From: Photobacterium leiognathi
GTDB taxonomy: Bacteria > Pseudomonadota > Gammaproteobacteria > Enterobacterales > Vibrionaceae
Assembly: GCF_030685535.1 (NCBI RefSeq)
Contig: NZ_CP131601.1
Span: 1,984,001-2,048,000 of the forward strand
DNA: 64,000 bases
Reading direction: 5' to 3'
Part shown: positions 46,352 to 56,110 of the stretch, one piece after another
How the letters are laid out: each line of letters opens with the position of its first letter
Numbering within the stretch: the stretch's first letter is position 1
Notes under the pieces: generated by a model
The model's input: only the letters and a program-made list of their open reading frames with translations
What the model was told of the DNA's origin: nothing
Database searches by the model: none
Program-made: the position numbers and the translations under genes

Positions 46352-46687
46352 GTGGATAAACAACAAGCTATTTTCCAAATCCTCAGTTTTGGTCCTCAGC
46401 GTGATGAGGCTTTTTCTGTTTACCTAAATGCAGAATCTCAACCTGATGACGCCCCTTTTCTTGTCACAAAAACATTACTCATTAGCGTGTTACATCAATA
46501 TTTAGCGCAAACCATTGATGACGACGATTTAGAACAATGGGCAAACTTGATCAATTTCCGTGATGATATTAACGGTGAAGCAATTGAAGACTGGCTATAT
46601 GCGCTAGCCAATCAAGAGATGATGGGAAATGGCAATAAAAAAGCGAACATTGAACGCATGCTCGCTTTACTGAGTGATAGCGAATAA
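46352..46687 (+). CDS. Acidic hypothetical protein with a non-ATG start
   Basis: About 111 residues. The start is GTG at 46352 or TTG at 46346; no ATG or good ribosome-binding site is near. The chain is very acidic (TIDDDDLEQWANL) and helical, without signal or membrane parts. Not recognised. It converges with the RNase HI gene seven bases away. Confidence 0.55.
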   Translation: MDKQQAIFQILSFGPQRDEAFSVYLNAESQPDDAPFLVTKTLLISVLHQYLAQTIDDDDLEQWANLINFRDDINGEAIEDWLYALANQEMMGNGNKKANIERMLALLSDSE

Positions 46688-46694
46688 GGCGTGA

Positions 46695-47477
46695 TTAACC
46701 TGCTCTTAGGGCTAAAATCGTCTCAATATCTAATGGCTGATCGTATTGGCTAAATGGCATTTCTTGCTTATCAACAGCTAAAATCGACATGCGATCTGCC
46801 AATTCATTACCTTCAATACCAACGTGACCATTCACATGATGAATTTGGATCTTACTTTTAACTGCCTGATAGCGCTCAAACATAGGCTGAATTAAATCAA
46901 GGTTCTTGATCTCGCCCCCAGCTTTCTTCCAACCATTTTTCTGCCATGTGACTGCCCATTGCGTGATACATTGAATCGAGTAACGAGAATCACAAAAGAT
47001 GGCGACAGTTTGATTTTTTTCAATCATGCTTTGCGCCATGATTAAAGCCTGATTTAAGGCATTTAACTCTGCGGTGTTATTCGTGCCATTAGGGTTATAT
47101 AAGCCAAACCACAACTCACTTAGCTGATTATTGTTATATACCGCAAGCCCAGATCCCGCTTTACCCGGATTAGGATCACAACCACCGTCTGTAAAAATTT
47201 TAATTTGAGTTTCTACTGCCAATACTTGTTCAGCAGTTAGTGAGCCTTTACTGGTTGTTGGCTTTTTAACTGGGGCTTTTGTCGCTGATGTACGAGAATA
47301 TGTCGGTGCTTTGTTACCAAAAGCGGCTTGTGCTTCTGCTTGCGTTGGAAAAGACTTATATTTTGCACCTGCAAATTTATCGACCTGTTGTTTGCAACTC
47401 GCCCAATCGGTATAAATTCCCGGCGTTCGTCCTTGCCATACTACATAAAACTTTTTAGCCACATCGGTCTCCGGCAT
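46695..47477 (-). CDS. Ribonuclease HI with an N-terminal hybrid-binding domain
   Basis: 260 residues. An N-terminal RNA/DNA hybrid-binding (viroplasmin-like) domain at about 8-50 (KFYVVWQGRTPGIYTDW) is joined by a linker to an RNase H domain from about 93. The four acidic catalytic residues are seen in FTDGGCDP, TAELNAL, CDSRYS and NELADRM. It removes RNA from RNA-DNA hybrids such as R-loops. This two-domain form is an extra type beside the usual short rnhA. Confidence 0.92.
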   Translation of the reverse strand: MPETDVAKKFYVVWQGRTPGIYTDWASCKQQVDKFAGAKYKSFPTQAEAQAAFGNKAPTYSRTSATKAPVKKPTTSKGSLTAEQVLAVETQIKIFTDGGCDPNPGKAGSGLAVYNNNQLSELWFGLYNPNGTNNTAELNALNQALIMAQSMIEKNQTVAIFCDSRYSIQCITQWAVTWQKNGWKKAGGEIKNLDLIQPMFERYQAVKSKIQIHHVNGHVGIEGNELADRMSILAVDKQEMPFSQYDQPLDIETILALRAG

Positions 47478-47605
47478 ATATCATTGTGTATTCAGTTATA
47501 TACTAACCTTGTTAGGCGGCTTTTTCAGATCTCTTTTCCTCGAAAGAGCATCAGATATCATCACTTTTTATTTTCGCCAACATCGTTATCAAATGGAGTA
47601 AATCT

Positions 47606-48847
47606 GTGAGCAAAGCAATTAGAGCCGATATCGCCCACATTCTGTCTGAAATAGGCGTGAATATTGAGCCCCACGACAATATTTCAACCGCCTTTTTTAT
47701 CGTACTTTGTTGTGCGGTCGCCTTTATTACTTACGTCATGGTCCGTTGGGGGCTGTTAAAAGCCGTCAATGCAATGCTCAAACGTTCCCATGCGATATGG
47801 GGATCCGTGATTGTTAAACACGCTGTATTTGAAAAATTATCGCTGATCATTCCTGCCGTAGTACTGAACCTGCTAATCCCGCTAGTGCTTGATAAACATG
47901 CGATTTTAAGTGGCTTAATCGATCGTGTTCTCAGCTTATGGCTGATCGTTGCGTTAATTCGCAGTAGCTATGCGTTCTTAGATGCTAGTAATAATATTGC
48001 GGATATTAAACTGATGAGCCGCGATTTGCCGATCAAAAGCTTTGTTCAGTTATTTAAACTAGTGATCTTTTTTATCGGCTTAATCATTGCCATATCAGTG
48101 ATTTTCGACCGCTCACCAGTATATTTCCTCAGTGGTTTAGGTGTCGCTACGGGTTTAGTGTTATTAGTTTTCCGTGACACCATTTTAGGCTTTGTGGCTG
48201 GTATTCAGTTATCAGCTAACCAAATGGTCAAAGTTGGCGATTGGATCCAAATGGATAAATACGGTGCCAATGGCAGTATTGAAGAAGTGTCATTAACTAC
48301 CGTCAAGGTAAAAAACTGGGACAACACTGTTACCAATATTCCAGCTTACGCATTAGTACAAGATTCTTTTATTAACTGGCGACAAATGCAGGAATCCGGT
48401 GGCCGTCGGATTAAACGTTCAATCTTAATTGATATTGATACAATTAAATTTATTGATAACAAAGAGGAAGACACGCTTTCAAGCATAGATTTTGTGCCTG
48501 CTGTCATTACGCAAATTAAGCAAACCTTAAATCCACACAGTGGGCTAACGAATATTGCAGTATTTAGAGGCTACCTTGAAGCTTACCTCAAACAACATCC
48601 TAAAATTCGTCAAGATATGACATTTCTTGTTCGTGAATTAGAACCAACACCACAAGGTTTACCTATTCAAATTTATGTCTTCGTCAACGATACGCGGTGG
48701 GCGTTTTATGAAGCGGTACAATCAGATATTTTTGATCATATCTTTGCTATGGTTCCAAAATTTGGTTTAGCTGCTTATCAAAGCCCAGCAGCATCTGATC
48801 TACGAAGCCTACAGCCCTTACCAATAGATCACGAACAAAGCGTATAA
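47606..48847 (+). CDS. MscS-superfamily channel, YbdG type
   Basis: 413 residues starting with GTG, with GGAG seven bases upstream. About five membrane helices, then the MscS pore and beta domain (LSGLGVATGLVLLVFRDTILGFVAGIQLSANQMVKVGDWIQM). The C-terminal domain resembles E. coli YbdG, a miniconductance channel for hypo-osmotic stress. Second MscS-type channel in the window, unrelated in layout to the one at 34592. Confidence 0.88.
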   Translation: MSKAIRADIAHILSEIGVNIEPHDNISTAFFIVLCCAVAFITYVMVRWGLLKAVNAMLKRSHAIWGSVIVKHAVFEKLSLIIPAVVLNLLIPLVLDKHAILSGLIDRVLSLWLIVALIRSSYAFLDASNNIADIKLMSRDLPIKSFVQLFKLVIFFIGLIIAISVIFDRSPVYFLSGLGVATGLVLLVFRDTILGFVAGIQLSANQMVKVGDWIQMDKYGANGSIEEVSLTTVKVKNWDNTVTNIPAYALVQDSFINWRQMQESGGRRIKRSILIDIDTIKFIDNKEEDTLSSIDFVPAVITQIKQTLNPHSGLTNIAVFRGYLEAYLKQHPKIRQDMTFLVRELEPTPQGLPIQIYVFVNDTRWAFYEAVQSDIFDHIFAMVPKFGLAAYQSPAASDLRSLQPLPIDHEQSV

Positions 48848-48877
48848 CGCTGAAAACACCTTTCGTTTCATACAGAA

Positions 48878-48926
48878 AAGCCATTGTTTAATAACATTTC
48901 CCGTTACCAACAATGGCTTTTCTATT
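48878..48926 (+). terminator. Terminator after the YbdG-like gene
   Basis: AAAAGCCATTGTT and AACAATGGCTTTT around a loop of about 22 bases, with a T-rich tail. Confidence 0.8.
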
Positions 48927-48950
48927 ATGGCTAAGTACAACATGGTTACG

Positions 48951-49544
48951 CTATTTAGGCAATGAGACACAACGTAAGAACAAGGTTTGCATTGGTGCAT
49001 AATTACAGTAATAACCTTGAATATTCGCTTCTAGCCATTGTTCCGCAGTCACACCGCTGAAGTTAATGTTATAGCCACAATTAATCACGATATGCTCAAA
49101 CAAAATACGTTGGGTACGTCCGTTCCCCTCTCTAAAAGGATGTAATACGTTAATGTCGCAATAATATTGCGCTAATCGCTCCACCAGCGTTTCAAAAGGT
49201 AGACCAACTAAATAATGCTCTGATTCTAACTGCGCAAATAAACGCTCCGCTTCAAGCTGTAGCCGATTTACATGACAAAAACGTGTCTCATCTTTTGATA
49301 TGTCAATGGTGCGACATTTACCCGCCCATTCAAACAAATCATCAAATAGCCATTTATGTAATTGGCAAAAATACGCAAAATCATAAGGCGGTGCTGAGAA
49401 TTCAATCCCCATAGCGGCAAGGGTATTAAATTGTGTTTCCGCTTCATCTAATAACACTTCATCGTGAATATTTAATTTGTTAATCAAGACGCCAGTATCA
49501 TTATATGTATATGGGTCTTGCTCGGTACCGTACTTATTTGCCAC
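48951..49544 (-). CDS. fic: Fic-domain AMP-transferase (toxin)
   Basis: 197 residues. The core motif HPFREGNGRTQR at 135-146 is a complete Fic active site (HxFx[DE]GNGRxxR), so catalysis is expected: transfer of AMP, or another nucleotide, to target proteins. N-terminal NKYGTEQDPYTYNDTGVLINKLN is the E. coli Fic type. It follows a YhfG-like gene by two bases and depends on it for translation and presumably inhibition. The cellular target is unknown. Confidence 0.9.
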   Translation of the reverse strand: MANKYGTEQDPYTYNDTGVLINKLNIHDEVLLDEAETQFNTLAAMGIEFSAPPYDFAYFCQLHKWLFDDLFEWAGKCRTIDISKDETRFCHVNRLQLEAERLFAQLESEHYLVGLPFETLVERLAQYYCDINVLHPFREGNGRTQRILFEHIVINCGYNINFSGVTAEQWLEANIQGYYCNYAPMQTLFLRCVSLPK

Positions 49545-49546
49545 AT

Positions 49547-49771
49547 CTACACCTTTTCAGTGTCTGCCTGCTTATAATGACGAATGAGTTGCTGGCGTAA
49601 TTCATCACGTTTACGCGCATTTTCTACTAACGAAGGGACTTCAATTTCGTAGCCTTCTAGCCGCATACTTTGCGCAAAGTTTTCCATTTTCACTTGCTCA
49701 CAATACGCATGCTTGTCTGCGAAGCTCGTTAATGATGACTGTCCCTGTTGTCCTTGCTTCTCATCTTTCAT
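49547..49771 (-). CDS. YhfG/FicA-type antitoxin
   Basis: 74 residues. Contains SMRLEG at 35-40, the inhibitory motif [ST]xxxE[GN] whose Glu blocks ATP in the Fic active site. The rest (ARKRDELRQQLIRHYKQ) matches E. coli YhfG in plan. It precedes fic by two bases, the antitoxin-first order that keeps toxin in check. Longer than E. coli YhfG by a polar N-terminal extension. Confidence 0.82.
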   Translation of the reverse strand: MKDEKQGQQGQSSLTSFADKHAYCEQVKMENFAQSMRLEGYEIEVPSLVENARKRDELRQQLIRHYKQADTEKV

Positions 49772-49961
49772 CCATCCCCTCGCTTAATCGTGTATATCTA
49801 TTGTTATGAGCTGCTCGATAAAACATTTTTAGCATAGTTGGCTATTATAAAAATGATGCTTCAGTATTGATTTATCCTTAAAAATTCTCAGGTTTTATAA
49901 GGGCTAGTCAGTGATACAGCTAACCGTTATAATTCCCGCCTCAAAATATAGAGGTCAAAAC

Positions 49962-52298
49962 ATGCACACTAAAGTAACACCGATTAATAGCTACCCGAAA
50001 TATTGGGCTGAGTGCTATGGCACTGCACCATTTTTACCAACATCGCGTAAGGAAATGGACGCGTTAGGCTGGGATAGCTGTGACATTATTATTGTTACTG
50101 GTGATGCCTATGTTGACCACCCTAGTTTTGGTATGGCGGTCATTGGTCGTCTACTTGAAGCTCAAGGCTTTCGTGTTGGTATTATTGCTCAGCCTAAATG
50201 GGACAATAAAGATGAATTCATGAAACTGGGTAAACCAAACCTATTCTTTGGTATTACCGCTGGTAACATGGACTCTATGATCAACCGCTACACAGCCGAT
50301 CGTAAACTTCGTCACGATGATGCTTACACACCGAACAATGAAGGTGGTAAACGTCCTGATCGTGCAGTACTGGTTTACTCACAACGTTGTCGTGAAGCTT
50401 ATAAAGAAACGCCGATTGTACTTGGTGGTATTGAAGCGAGCCTGCGCCGTTTAGCGCACTATGATTACTGGTCGGACAAAGTGCGTCGTTCAGTATTAAT
50501 GGATGCGAAAGCTGACATTCTTCTCTTTGGTAACGCAGAGCGTGCACTGGTAGAAGTTGCTCACCGTCTTAGTAATGGCGAAGACATCAAATCGATGACC
50601 CGCATTGCAGGTACTGCTGTGATGCTAAAAGACGTACCTGAAGATTACAAAGAAATTGATTCTTCACGTATCGAAAAACCAGGCCGTGCGATGGTGATGC
50701 CAAACCCATACGCAACGGAAGAGAACTGCGATAACAACAAGCAAGAACAAAAAGAGCAGGCACAAGTAGTGCGTGTTCAGCCTTCTCGTCACGATGCAGC
50801 ATCAACAGTTGTTCGTCTACCATCGTACGAAAAATTGGCTAATGACCGTATTCTTTATGCTCATGCAAGCCGTGTTATGCACTTAGAAACTAACCCGTAT
50901 TCTGGTCGTGCACTTGTACAAAAACATGCTGATCGTGAGCTTTGGGTTAACCGTGCGCCTATTCCTCTAACTACAGAAGAAATGGACTTTGTTTTTGGTT
51001 TACCATTCGCACGTATTCCTCACCCAAGCTATGGTAAAGCGAAGATCCCTGCTTACGACATGATCAAAACATCGGTTAACATCATGCGTGGCTGTTTTGG
51101 TGGTTGTTCATTCTGTTCAATTACCGAGCACGAAGGTCGTATTATTCAAAACCGCTCAAAAGAGTCGATTTTGAATGAAATTGAAGAGATCCGTGAAAAA
51201 GTACCGGGTTTTACTGGCACCATTTCTGACTTGGGTGGCCCAACAGCGAACATGTACCGTTTAGGTTGTTCAGATGAACGCGCTGAAGCGAACTGTCGTC
51301 GCCCTTCATGTATCTTCCCTAAGATCTGTGAAAAGCTAAATACCGATCATAAACACACGATCGATCTTTACCGTGAAGCACGTAATTTAAAAGGCGTGAA
51401 GAAGATCATGATCGCATCTGGTGTTCGTTATGACTTGGCGGTTGAATCACCAGAATACGTTCGTGAGCTTGTAACTCACCACGTGGGTGGTTACTTGAAG
51501 ATTGCCCCAGAGCATACCGAGAAAGGCACGCTTGATCTGATGATGAAGCCGGGTATGGGCACCTTTGATCGCTTCAAAGAAATGTTTGATAAATACAGTA
51601 AAGAAGCAGGTAAAAAACAGTACCTGATCCCTTACTTTATTTCAGCGCACCCAGGCTCAACAGATGAAGACATGCTTAACCTTGCATTATGGTTAAAGCA
51701 AAACGATTACCAGTGTGATCAGGTTCAGAACTTCTATCCATCGCCAATGTGTAATGCCACTGCGATGTATCACTCTGAAACAAACCCACTGAAAAAAGTG
51801 AAATACAAAGGTCGTGATGATCTGTTCGTGGCGAAAGGTGAACGTCAGCGTCGCTTACATAAAGCCCTACTGCGTTACCATGATCCAGCCAACTGGGCAC
51901 TGATTCGTGACGCATTGATTTCAATGGGTAAGAAACACCTAATCGGTAATCGTCCAAGCTGTTTAGTACCGCCAGCAGGTACAGAAGCAGAAATGACACC
52001 TGCGGAGCGTCGCGGCTCTGGTCGTCATGGCGCAAAACGCTTTGCGACTAAGCACCCTAACCAGCCAGATATTCGCAAAGATGGCAAACGTAGCCCATCG
52101 ACTCGCAATGGCAAGCCTACAGGCAATGGTAAACCATCGGCTAACGGTGGTAACGGCAACCGCAGTAATAACAATGGTGCTAAGCGTCCAACAACAGGTA
52201 ATAATGCCGGTGCTCGTAATGGAAAACCAACCAATAACCGTAATGGAAAGGCTGGTGGTCGTCCAAATAAGCCAACACGTAGCCGCGCGGGCGCATAA
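49962..52298 (+). CDS. ygiQ: YgiQ-family radical SAM protein
   Basis: 778 residues from [15 protein letters not shown], with GAGG seven bases upstream. An N-terminal domain (1-350), then the radical SAM cluster motif CFGGCSFCS (CxxxCxxC), with [20 protein letters not shown] further on. The last 70 or so residues are a low-complexity Asn/Gly/Lys/Pro tail of repeated NGKP-type units, seen in many marine members and likely disordered. Enzyme reaction unknown. A terminator follows. Confidence 0.92.
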   Translation: MHTKVTPINSYPKYWAECYGTAPFLPTSRKEMDALGWDSCDIIIVTGDAYVDHPSFGMAVIGRLLEAQGFRVGIIAQPKWDNKDEFMKLGKPNLFFGITAGNMDSMINRYTADRKLRHDDAYTPNNEGGKRPDRAVLVYSQRCREAYKETPIVLGGIEASLRRLAHYDYWSDKVRRSVLMDAKADILLFGNAERALVEVAHRLSNGEDIKSMTRIAGTAVMLKDVPEDYKEIDSSRIEKPGRAMVMPNPYATEENCDNNKQEQKEQAQVVRVQPSRHDAASTVVRLPSYEKLANDRILYAHASRVMHLETNPYSGRALVQKHADRELWVNRAPIPLTTEEMDFVFGLPFARIPHPSYGKAKIPAYDMIKTSVNIMRGCFGGCSFCSITEHEGRIIQNRSKESILNEIEEIREKVPGFTGTISDLGGPTANMYRLGCSDERAEANCRRPSCIFPKICEKLNTDHKHTIDLYREARNLKGVKKIMIASGVRYDLAVESPEYVRELVTHHVGGYLKIAPEHTEKGTLDLMMKPGMGTFDRFKEMFDKYSKEAGKKQYLIPYFISAHPGSTDEDMLNLALWLKQNDYQCDQVQNFYPSPMCNATAMYHSETNPLKKVKYKGRDDLFVAKGERQRRLHKALLRYHDPANWALIRDALISMGKKHLIGNRPSCLVPPAGTEAEMTPAERRGSGRHGAKRFATKHPNQPDIRKDGKRSPSTRNGKPTGNGKPSANGGNGNRSNNNGAKRPTTGNNAGARNGKPTNNRNGKAGGRPNKPTRSRAGA

Positions 52299-52325
52299 TT
52301 TCTAACAAGAATAATTAATGTCATA

Positions 52326-52358
52326 TAAAAAACGCTGCTTCTAATGCAGCGTTTTTAT
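52326..52358 (+). terminator. Terminator after ygiQ
   Basis: AAAAAACGCTGC, loop, GCAGCGTTTTT, then T-rich DNA. Confidence 0.9.
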
Positions 52359-52479
52359 TTAACCAAATATTGACAATTGATATGTATAATAGGAACGTAT
52401 TGATAGTAATCGCATAAAATAACTTATATTTTATTTACGTAAGCATTCATAACGACTTATTCAGGGAAGTTTATTCACT

Positions 52480-53478
52480 GTGAAATCTCTTACTCATTTT
52501 TTCTTATTCACGCTATTCACTGCGCCCACAATGGCTTTAGCCTCACCCGATGACGACTATGACGCGTGTCTATTAAACGCAGTAAAAAATCAAAACGGTG
52601 AATTAACTCTTAATCAAATTCGTAGCCGTTGCCAAAAAATCGTCACTAATACGGATAATACGCCTAAAACACCGATGGTCACGCAACGTCTACAAAATGA
52701 GCGTGAAACAACATTTAACCCATTTGTGATCACGCCACATCGTATGAACTACTTCCTGCCAGTAACGCTTACCGACAGCATTAACCGTGCTGCGTATGCA
52801 GGCTCTGAGTGGGATAACCATTTGAAGAATGCAGAAGCAGAATTTCAAATCAGTTTTAAAACACCACTGAATTATGATGATCTTTTAATTGATGGTGACG
52901 GGCTATTTCTTGCCTTTACGCTTAACTCATACTGGCAAGTTTATGCTGGCGATATTTCTCGCCCATTTAGAGAGACCAACTACCGCCCAGAAATGTTCTA
53001 TTTTGCGCCAACGCCTTGGACACCTTTTGGTGGCAATACATGGGCAACCATAGGTATTGAGCACCAGTCAAATGGAAGAACTCAAGGCCTGTCGCGTAGT
53101 TGGAACCGTATCTATAGTGATTTTATCTTCGAGAAAGAAAACTTTGTGTTTACCCTACGTCCTTGGTGGCGAATTCCAGAAGATAAAAAGAAAGAGCCTA
53201 ACTCTCCGTCAGGTGATGACAACCCAGATATTGAAAAGTACATGGGACATTTCCAAATCGGTGCGGTTTATAAATGGGATAATTATGAGTTTAGCTTTAT
53301 CGGTCGTGAAAACTTTGCCACCCATAAAGGCTATGGTGAATTAGGCTTAACTTTCCCATTGTGGGGCAAACTGCGTGGATATACTAAGTACTCTACGGGT
53401 TATGGTGAAAACCTGATTGATTACAACCACAAGCAGCAACGTATTGGTGTCGGTATCGCCCTAACAGATCTACTTTAA
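52480..53478 (+). CDS. pldA: Outer-membrane phospholipase A
   Basis: 332 residues from a GTG start with AGGGA upstream. A signal peptide is cut near ALA-SPD, then a short N-terminal region and a twelve-strand barrel. Catalytic residues match OMPLA: His195, Ser197 and Asn209 in EHQSNGRTQGLSRSWN, with the same spacing as H142/S144/N156 in E. coli. It removes misplaced phospholipids and can release lysolipids. Monocistronic. Confidence 0.94.
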   Translation: MKSLTHFFLFTLFTAPTMALASPDDDYDACLLNAVKNQNGELTLNQIRSRCQKIVTNTDNTPKTPMVTQRLQNERETTFNPFVITPHRMNYFLPVTLTDSINRAAYAGSEWDNHLKNAEAEFQISFKTPLNYDDLLIDGDGLFLAFTLNSYWQVYAGDISRPFRETNYRPEMFYFAPTPWTPFGGNTWATIGIEHQSNGRTQGLSRSWNRIYSDFIFEKENFVFTLRPWWRIPEDKKKEPNSPSGDDNPDIEKYMGHFQIGAVYKWDNYEFSFIGRENFATHKGYGELGLTFPLWGKLRGYTKYSTGYGENLIDYNHKQQRIGVGIALTDLL

Positions 53479-53508
53479 TCACAACTAAAGTAAGATACTA
53501 AAAGACAA

Positions 53509-53548
53509 CAAAAAGGCATGAAGGAATCGCTCCTTTCATGCCTTTTTA
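53509..53548 (+). terminator. Shared terminator of pldA and a small membrane-protein gene
   Basis: AAAAAGGCATGAAAGGA and TCCTTTCATGCCTTTTT: a long stem with T runs on both strands. Confidence 0.9.
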
Positions 53549-53704
53549 TTAACGAAACAATTCAAACGCCATAAAAATAATCGCTGCGCTTCCCAATACT
53601 AAAAAAAGGCCAAGCACCACTTTTCGTTGATTGGTTGGCGACATAAAACGCATCACCCAGTATGCAAAAAGTAAAAGACCAATAATCACTGCAATCTTTA
53701 ACAT
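53549..53704 (-). CDS. 51-residue membrane protein
   Basis: Starts MLKIAVIIGLLLFAYWVMRF and continues to a second hydrophobic segment (VVLGLFLVLGSAAIIFMAF), ending in ELFR. Two helices joined by a short basic loop (MSPTNQRK). AGGAGG five bases before the ATG and a shared terminator right at the stop make this a convincing gene despite its size. Not recognised. Confidence 0.7.
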   Translation of the reverse strand: MLKIAVIIGLLLFAYWVMRFMSPTNQRKVVLGLFLVLGSAAIIFMAFELFR

Positions 53705-53859
53705 AAGCGCCTCCTATCAGCCTTAATTACTTTTAATCCCCCAGTGTACTATCACACGCAGGCGTTAATTCTTCCTTTAAATACACCAGCTTATTACTGC
53801 TACTATCCTTATTAGCTTAACACACAGTTCAAATTTAGAACAAAAAGTAAGCACAAACA

Positions 53860-53884
53860 AAAATAGCGCATAACTGCGCTATTT
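53860..53884 (-). terminator. Terminator after yggN
   Basis: On the minus strand AAATAGCGCA, loop, TGCGCTATTT, then T. Confidence 0.85.
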
Positions 53885-53902
53885 CATCACTAGCCAATAC
53901 TA

Positions 53903-54646
53903 TTAAATTTCAAACATAGGCACATCTTTTAGTTGAGGGATCGCTTGTTGAAGCTGCTTCTCTTGCTCTGCTAATCCTTCAATCGAGCCACAAAGCGCAT
54001 TTGCTTTCACTTTCATTTCATCACTTCGCTGCGCCATTTGTTCACTTAAACGATTTTTTAAATCAGCAAACTTACTCTGTAGTTGGGTAAAGTCTAAATT
54101 ACCGTTTTTCATTTCCTCAGAAAGTGCAGCAAACAAACCTGCGACGGATTCAACGCTCACTTGCTTCATCGCTGATTCAAACTCCGTTTTCCAATCACCA
54201 TCAACAGAAGAAAAGACCTCAGCAGGCATAACAAACTCACCTTTCGAGTTATAAAACTTCTCGTGTGCTTGTTCACCTAATTGATTAATCAAACTTTGCA
54301 CTTGATTAAAGGCATCTTTAGACGCAAAGCTATTTGCAACCGTCCCTAATACGTCTGTCGCCATTCCTACCCCCTCTTGGGCTAACTGTGCCATTTGTGG
54401 CAAATAGGTTTGAACATCTTTACTGTAAGCATCTATTGCTTGTTGCTGCATTGCAGTGAGATCCACTTTTGAGCCATTGATATACAGATCATTATTTTTA
54501 TCGATCACTAACTTAGGCTGGCCTTGTTCGTATACAGAAATACCGCCATTTTCAATATGGATAGGATTAGGCACTTCAACTGGACAACTCTGAGCAAAAA
54601 CAGAGCTTGAACTTAATAACAAACCACCAATCAATAACTTATTCAT
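53903..54646 (-). CDS. yggN: YggN/DUF2884 periplasmic protein
   Basis: 247 residues from MNKLLIGGLLLSSSSVFA; a longer frame to 54682 is unlikely. Signal peptide, then VPNPIHIENGGISVYEQ and a helical body rich in Gln and Glu. DUF2884 proteins such as E. coli YggN are exported and of unknown role. Two Cys (SCPVEV, ALCGSIE) are conserved family positions. Confidence 0.88.
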   Translation of the reverse strand: MNKLLIGGLLLSSSSVFAQSCPVEVPNPIHIENGGISVYEQGQPKLVIDKNNDLYINGSKVDLTAMQQQAIDAYSKDVQTYLPQMAQLAQEGVGMATDVLGTVANSFASKDAFNQVQSLINQLGEQAHEKFYNSKGEFVMPAEVFSSVDGDWKTEFESAMKQVSVESVAGLFAALSEEMKNGNLDFTQLQSKFADLKNRLSEQMAQRSDEMKVKANALCGSIEGLAEQEKQLQQAIPQLKDVPMFEI

Positions 54647-54872
54647 ATATATTGCTTCTCTCAAATCGCCTACAGGCAACATTTCGTCTTTCTATTAAGA
54701 CCACATTTTTCTGTTTTTATTCCATCTGGTATCGCAATAACATGCTATTAGCTCAAAACACTTGGCTTGTTGTTTAAAAACAAAGCAATAACGGTACATT
54801 GTTCAATAACAGTTGAATTATCTGACCCAATTCTTCACCATAGCTCTTATATTCAACCGATTTGGAATTCTC

Positions 54873-55352
54873 GTGGAAAAAGTTGCTATCTTTGTCGATG
54901 TACAAAACATCTACTACACAGTAAGAGAAAAATATCACGCTAACTTCGACTACAACGCTTTCTGGTCTGAAGTATCACAAGACCGCGAAATCATCGCAGC
55001 TTATGCTTATGCCATCCACAAAGGTGATGAAAAGCAAAGACAGTTTCAAAATATTCTGCGAGCAATTGGATTTGATGTAAAACTGAAGCCCTTTATCCAA
55101 CGCAGTGATGGCTCTGCTAAAGGGGATTGGGATGTGGGGATCACGTTAGATGTGATTGAACATGCGCCAGAAGTGGATCGTATTATTCTACTTTCAGGTG
55201 ATGGCGACTTTGATTTACTAGTTGAGAAGGTACAAACTAAATATAACGCCATCGTTGAAGTCTACGGCGTCCCAGGATTAACGGCTGCTTCTCTTATCAA
55301 TAGCGCAACACATTACCGTGAAATTGAAGATACCCTTTTATTAGGTCGCTAA
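54873..55352 (+). CDS. NYN-domain protein, LabA-like
   Basis: 159 residues from a GTG at 54873 (MEKVAIFVDVQNIYY); the open frame extends upstream but without a site. PIN-like NYN fold with acidic residues in FVDVQN, KGDWDVGITLD and LSGDGDFDLL, which bind Mg and suggest RNase activity. LabA-type proteins vary in role, so function stays open. Confidence 0.88.
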   Translation: MEKVAIFVDVQNIYYTVREKYHANFDYNAFWSEVSQDREIIAAYAYAIHKGDEKQRQFQNILRAIGFDVKLKPFIQRSDGSAKGDWDVGITLDVIEHAPEVDRIILLSGDGDFDLLVEKVQTKYNAIVEVYGVPGLTAASLINSATHYREIEDTLLLGR

Positions 55353-55365
55353 GTTTACTGAATTA

Positions 55366-55406
55366 AAAATAAGGCCAGTTCTATAGATAGAACTGGCCTT
55401 ATTTTA
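55366..55406 (+). terminator. Shared terminator of NYN and CDF genes
   Basis: A perfect stem of at least 17 bp (AAAATAAGGCCAGTTCTA and its complement) with a four-base loop and T runs on both strands. Confidence 0.92.
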
Positions 55407-55412
55407 TTTATT

Positions 55413-56099
55413 TCATTTCATCGCATGCGCCAACTGGTGACCATGATGATGACGAATATCTAATAACTCGTGAACTGAATGCCATACCATTTTTACTGGT
55501 ACAATGATGAAGTACACAGAAGCTAACACTACCATCACTGGATCGGCATAGGTTGCATAGTCAGCGTATTTCGTCATCATTAATAATTTTGCGATAAAGA
55601 AACCTGCTAATACAGCCACACTGATCACGGTATCCATCACCCACTGCTTAGCTTCCGCTTGTGCTAATGCCGAATCAATGTTCTGACTTTTCAATTTAAT
55701 GTAACGGTATGTAGCATAACAACCCACTACACTTACCATACCAAAGGCTAGTGCTACGCCTGCGTTAATATCACGACCACCAGCTAAAATTGCTTCTACT
55801 GCTGAGTAAAAAGACCATAAACACATCACCGCAATTACACTACCTTTGATAGCAATTACAGATGGTTCAATCATTGCAAATTGAGGGGTGTTTTTATCCA
55901 CTTCAGGCTTATTAATATAGTGCGCTGCACCAAGTGATAGCATTGTTAATGCTAAGCTGACCAGTGAATAGGCACCATCAAACACAATTACCAACGAGCC
56001 AACAATTGACCCTAAAACAATCCCTATTACCGCAAATGAAAATGATGATACTGTTGACAACAACAGCAAACCACGCTCTTGTTGTATCTTGCTAGACAT
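55413..56099 (-). CDS. Minimal CDF-family transporter without the C-terminal domain
   Basis: 228 residues from MSSKIQQERGLLLL. Six helices of a cation diffusion facilitator, but the cytoplasmic metal-sensing domain of about 80 residues is missing; the chain ends in a His-rich tail (IRHHHGHQLAHAMK). In the TM2 and TM5 metal sites the second acidic residue is Ser (D41-x3-S45 and D156-x3-S160). It is therefore a divergent member whose metal may differ from Zn or Fe. Divergent from a LysR gene with paired operators between. Confidence 0.8.
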   Translation of the reverse strand: MSSKIQQERGLLLLSTVSSFSFAVIGIVLGSIVGSLVIVFDGAYSLVSLALTMLSLGAAHYINKPEVDKNTPQFAMIEPSVIAIKGSVIAVMCLWSFYSAVEAILAGGRDINAGVALAFGMVSVVGCYATYRYIKLKSQNIDSALAQAEAKQWVMDTVISVAVLAGFFIAKLLMMTKYADYATYADPVMVVLASVYFIIVPVKMVWHSVHELLDIRHHHGHQLAHAMK

Positions 56100-56110
56100 A
56101 TAAACCTCAA

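Noticed and set aside
52025..52324. Long minus-strand frame opposite the ygiQ tail
   Set aside because: Product of the repetitive Asn/Gly/Lys codons; Leu/Pro repeats are the mirror of that tail.
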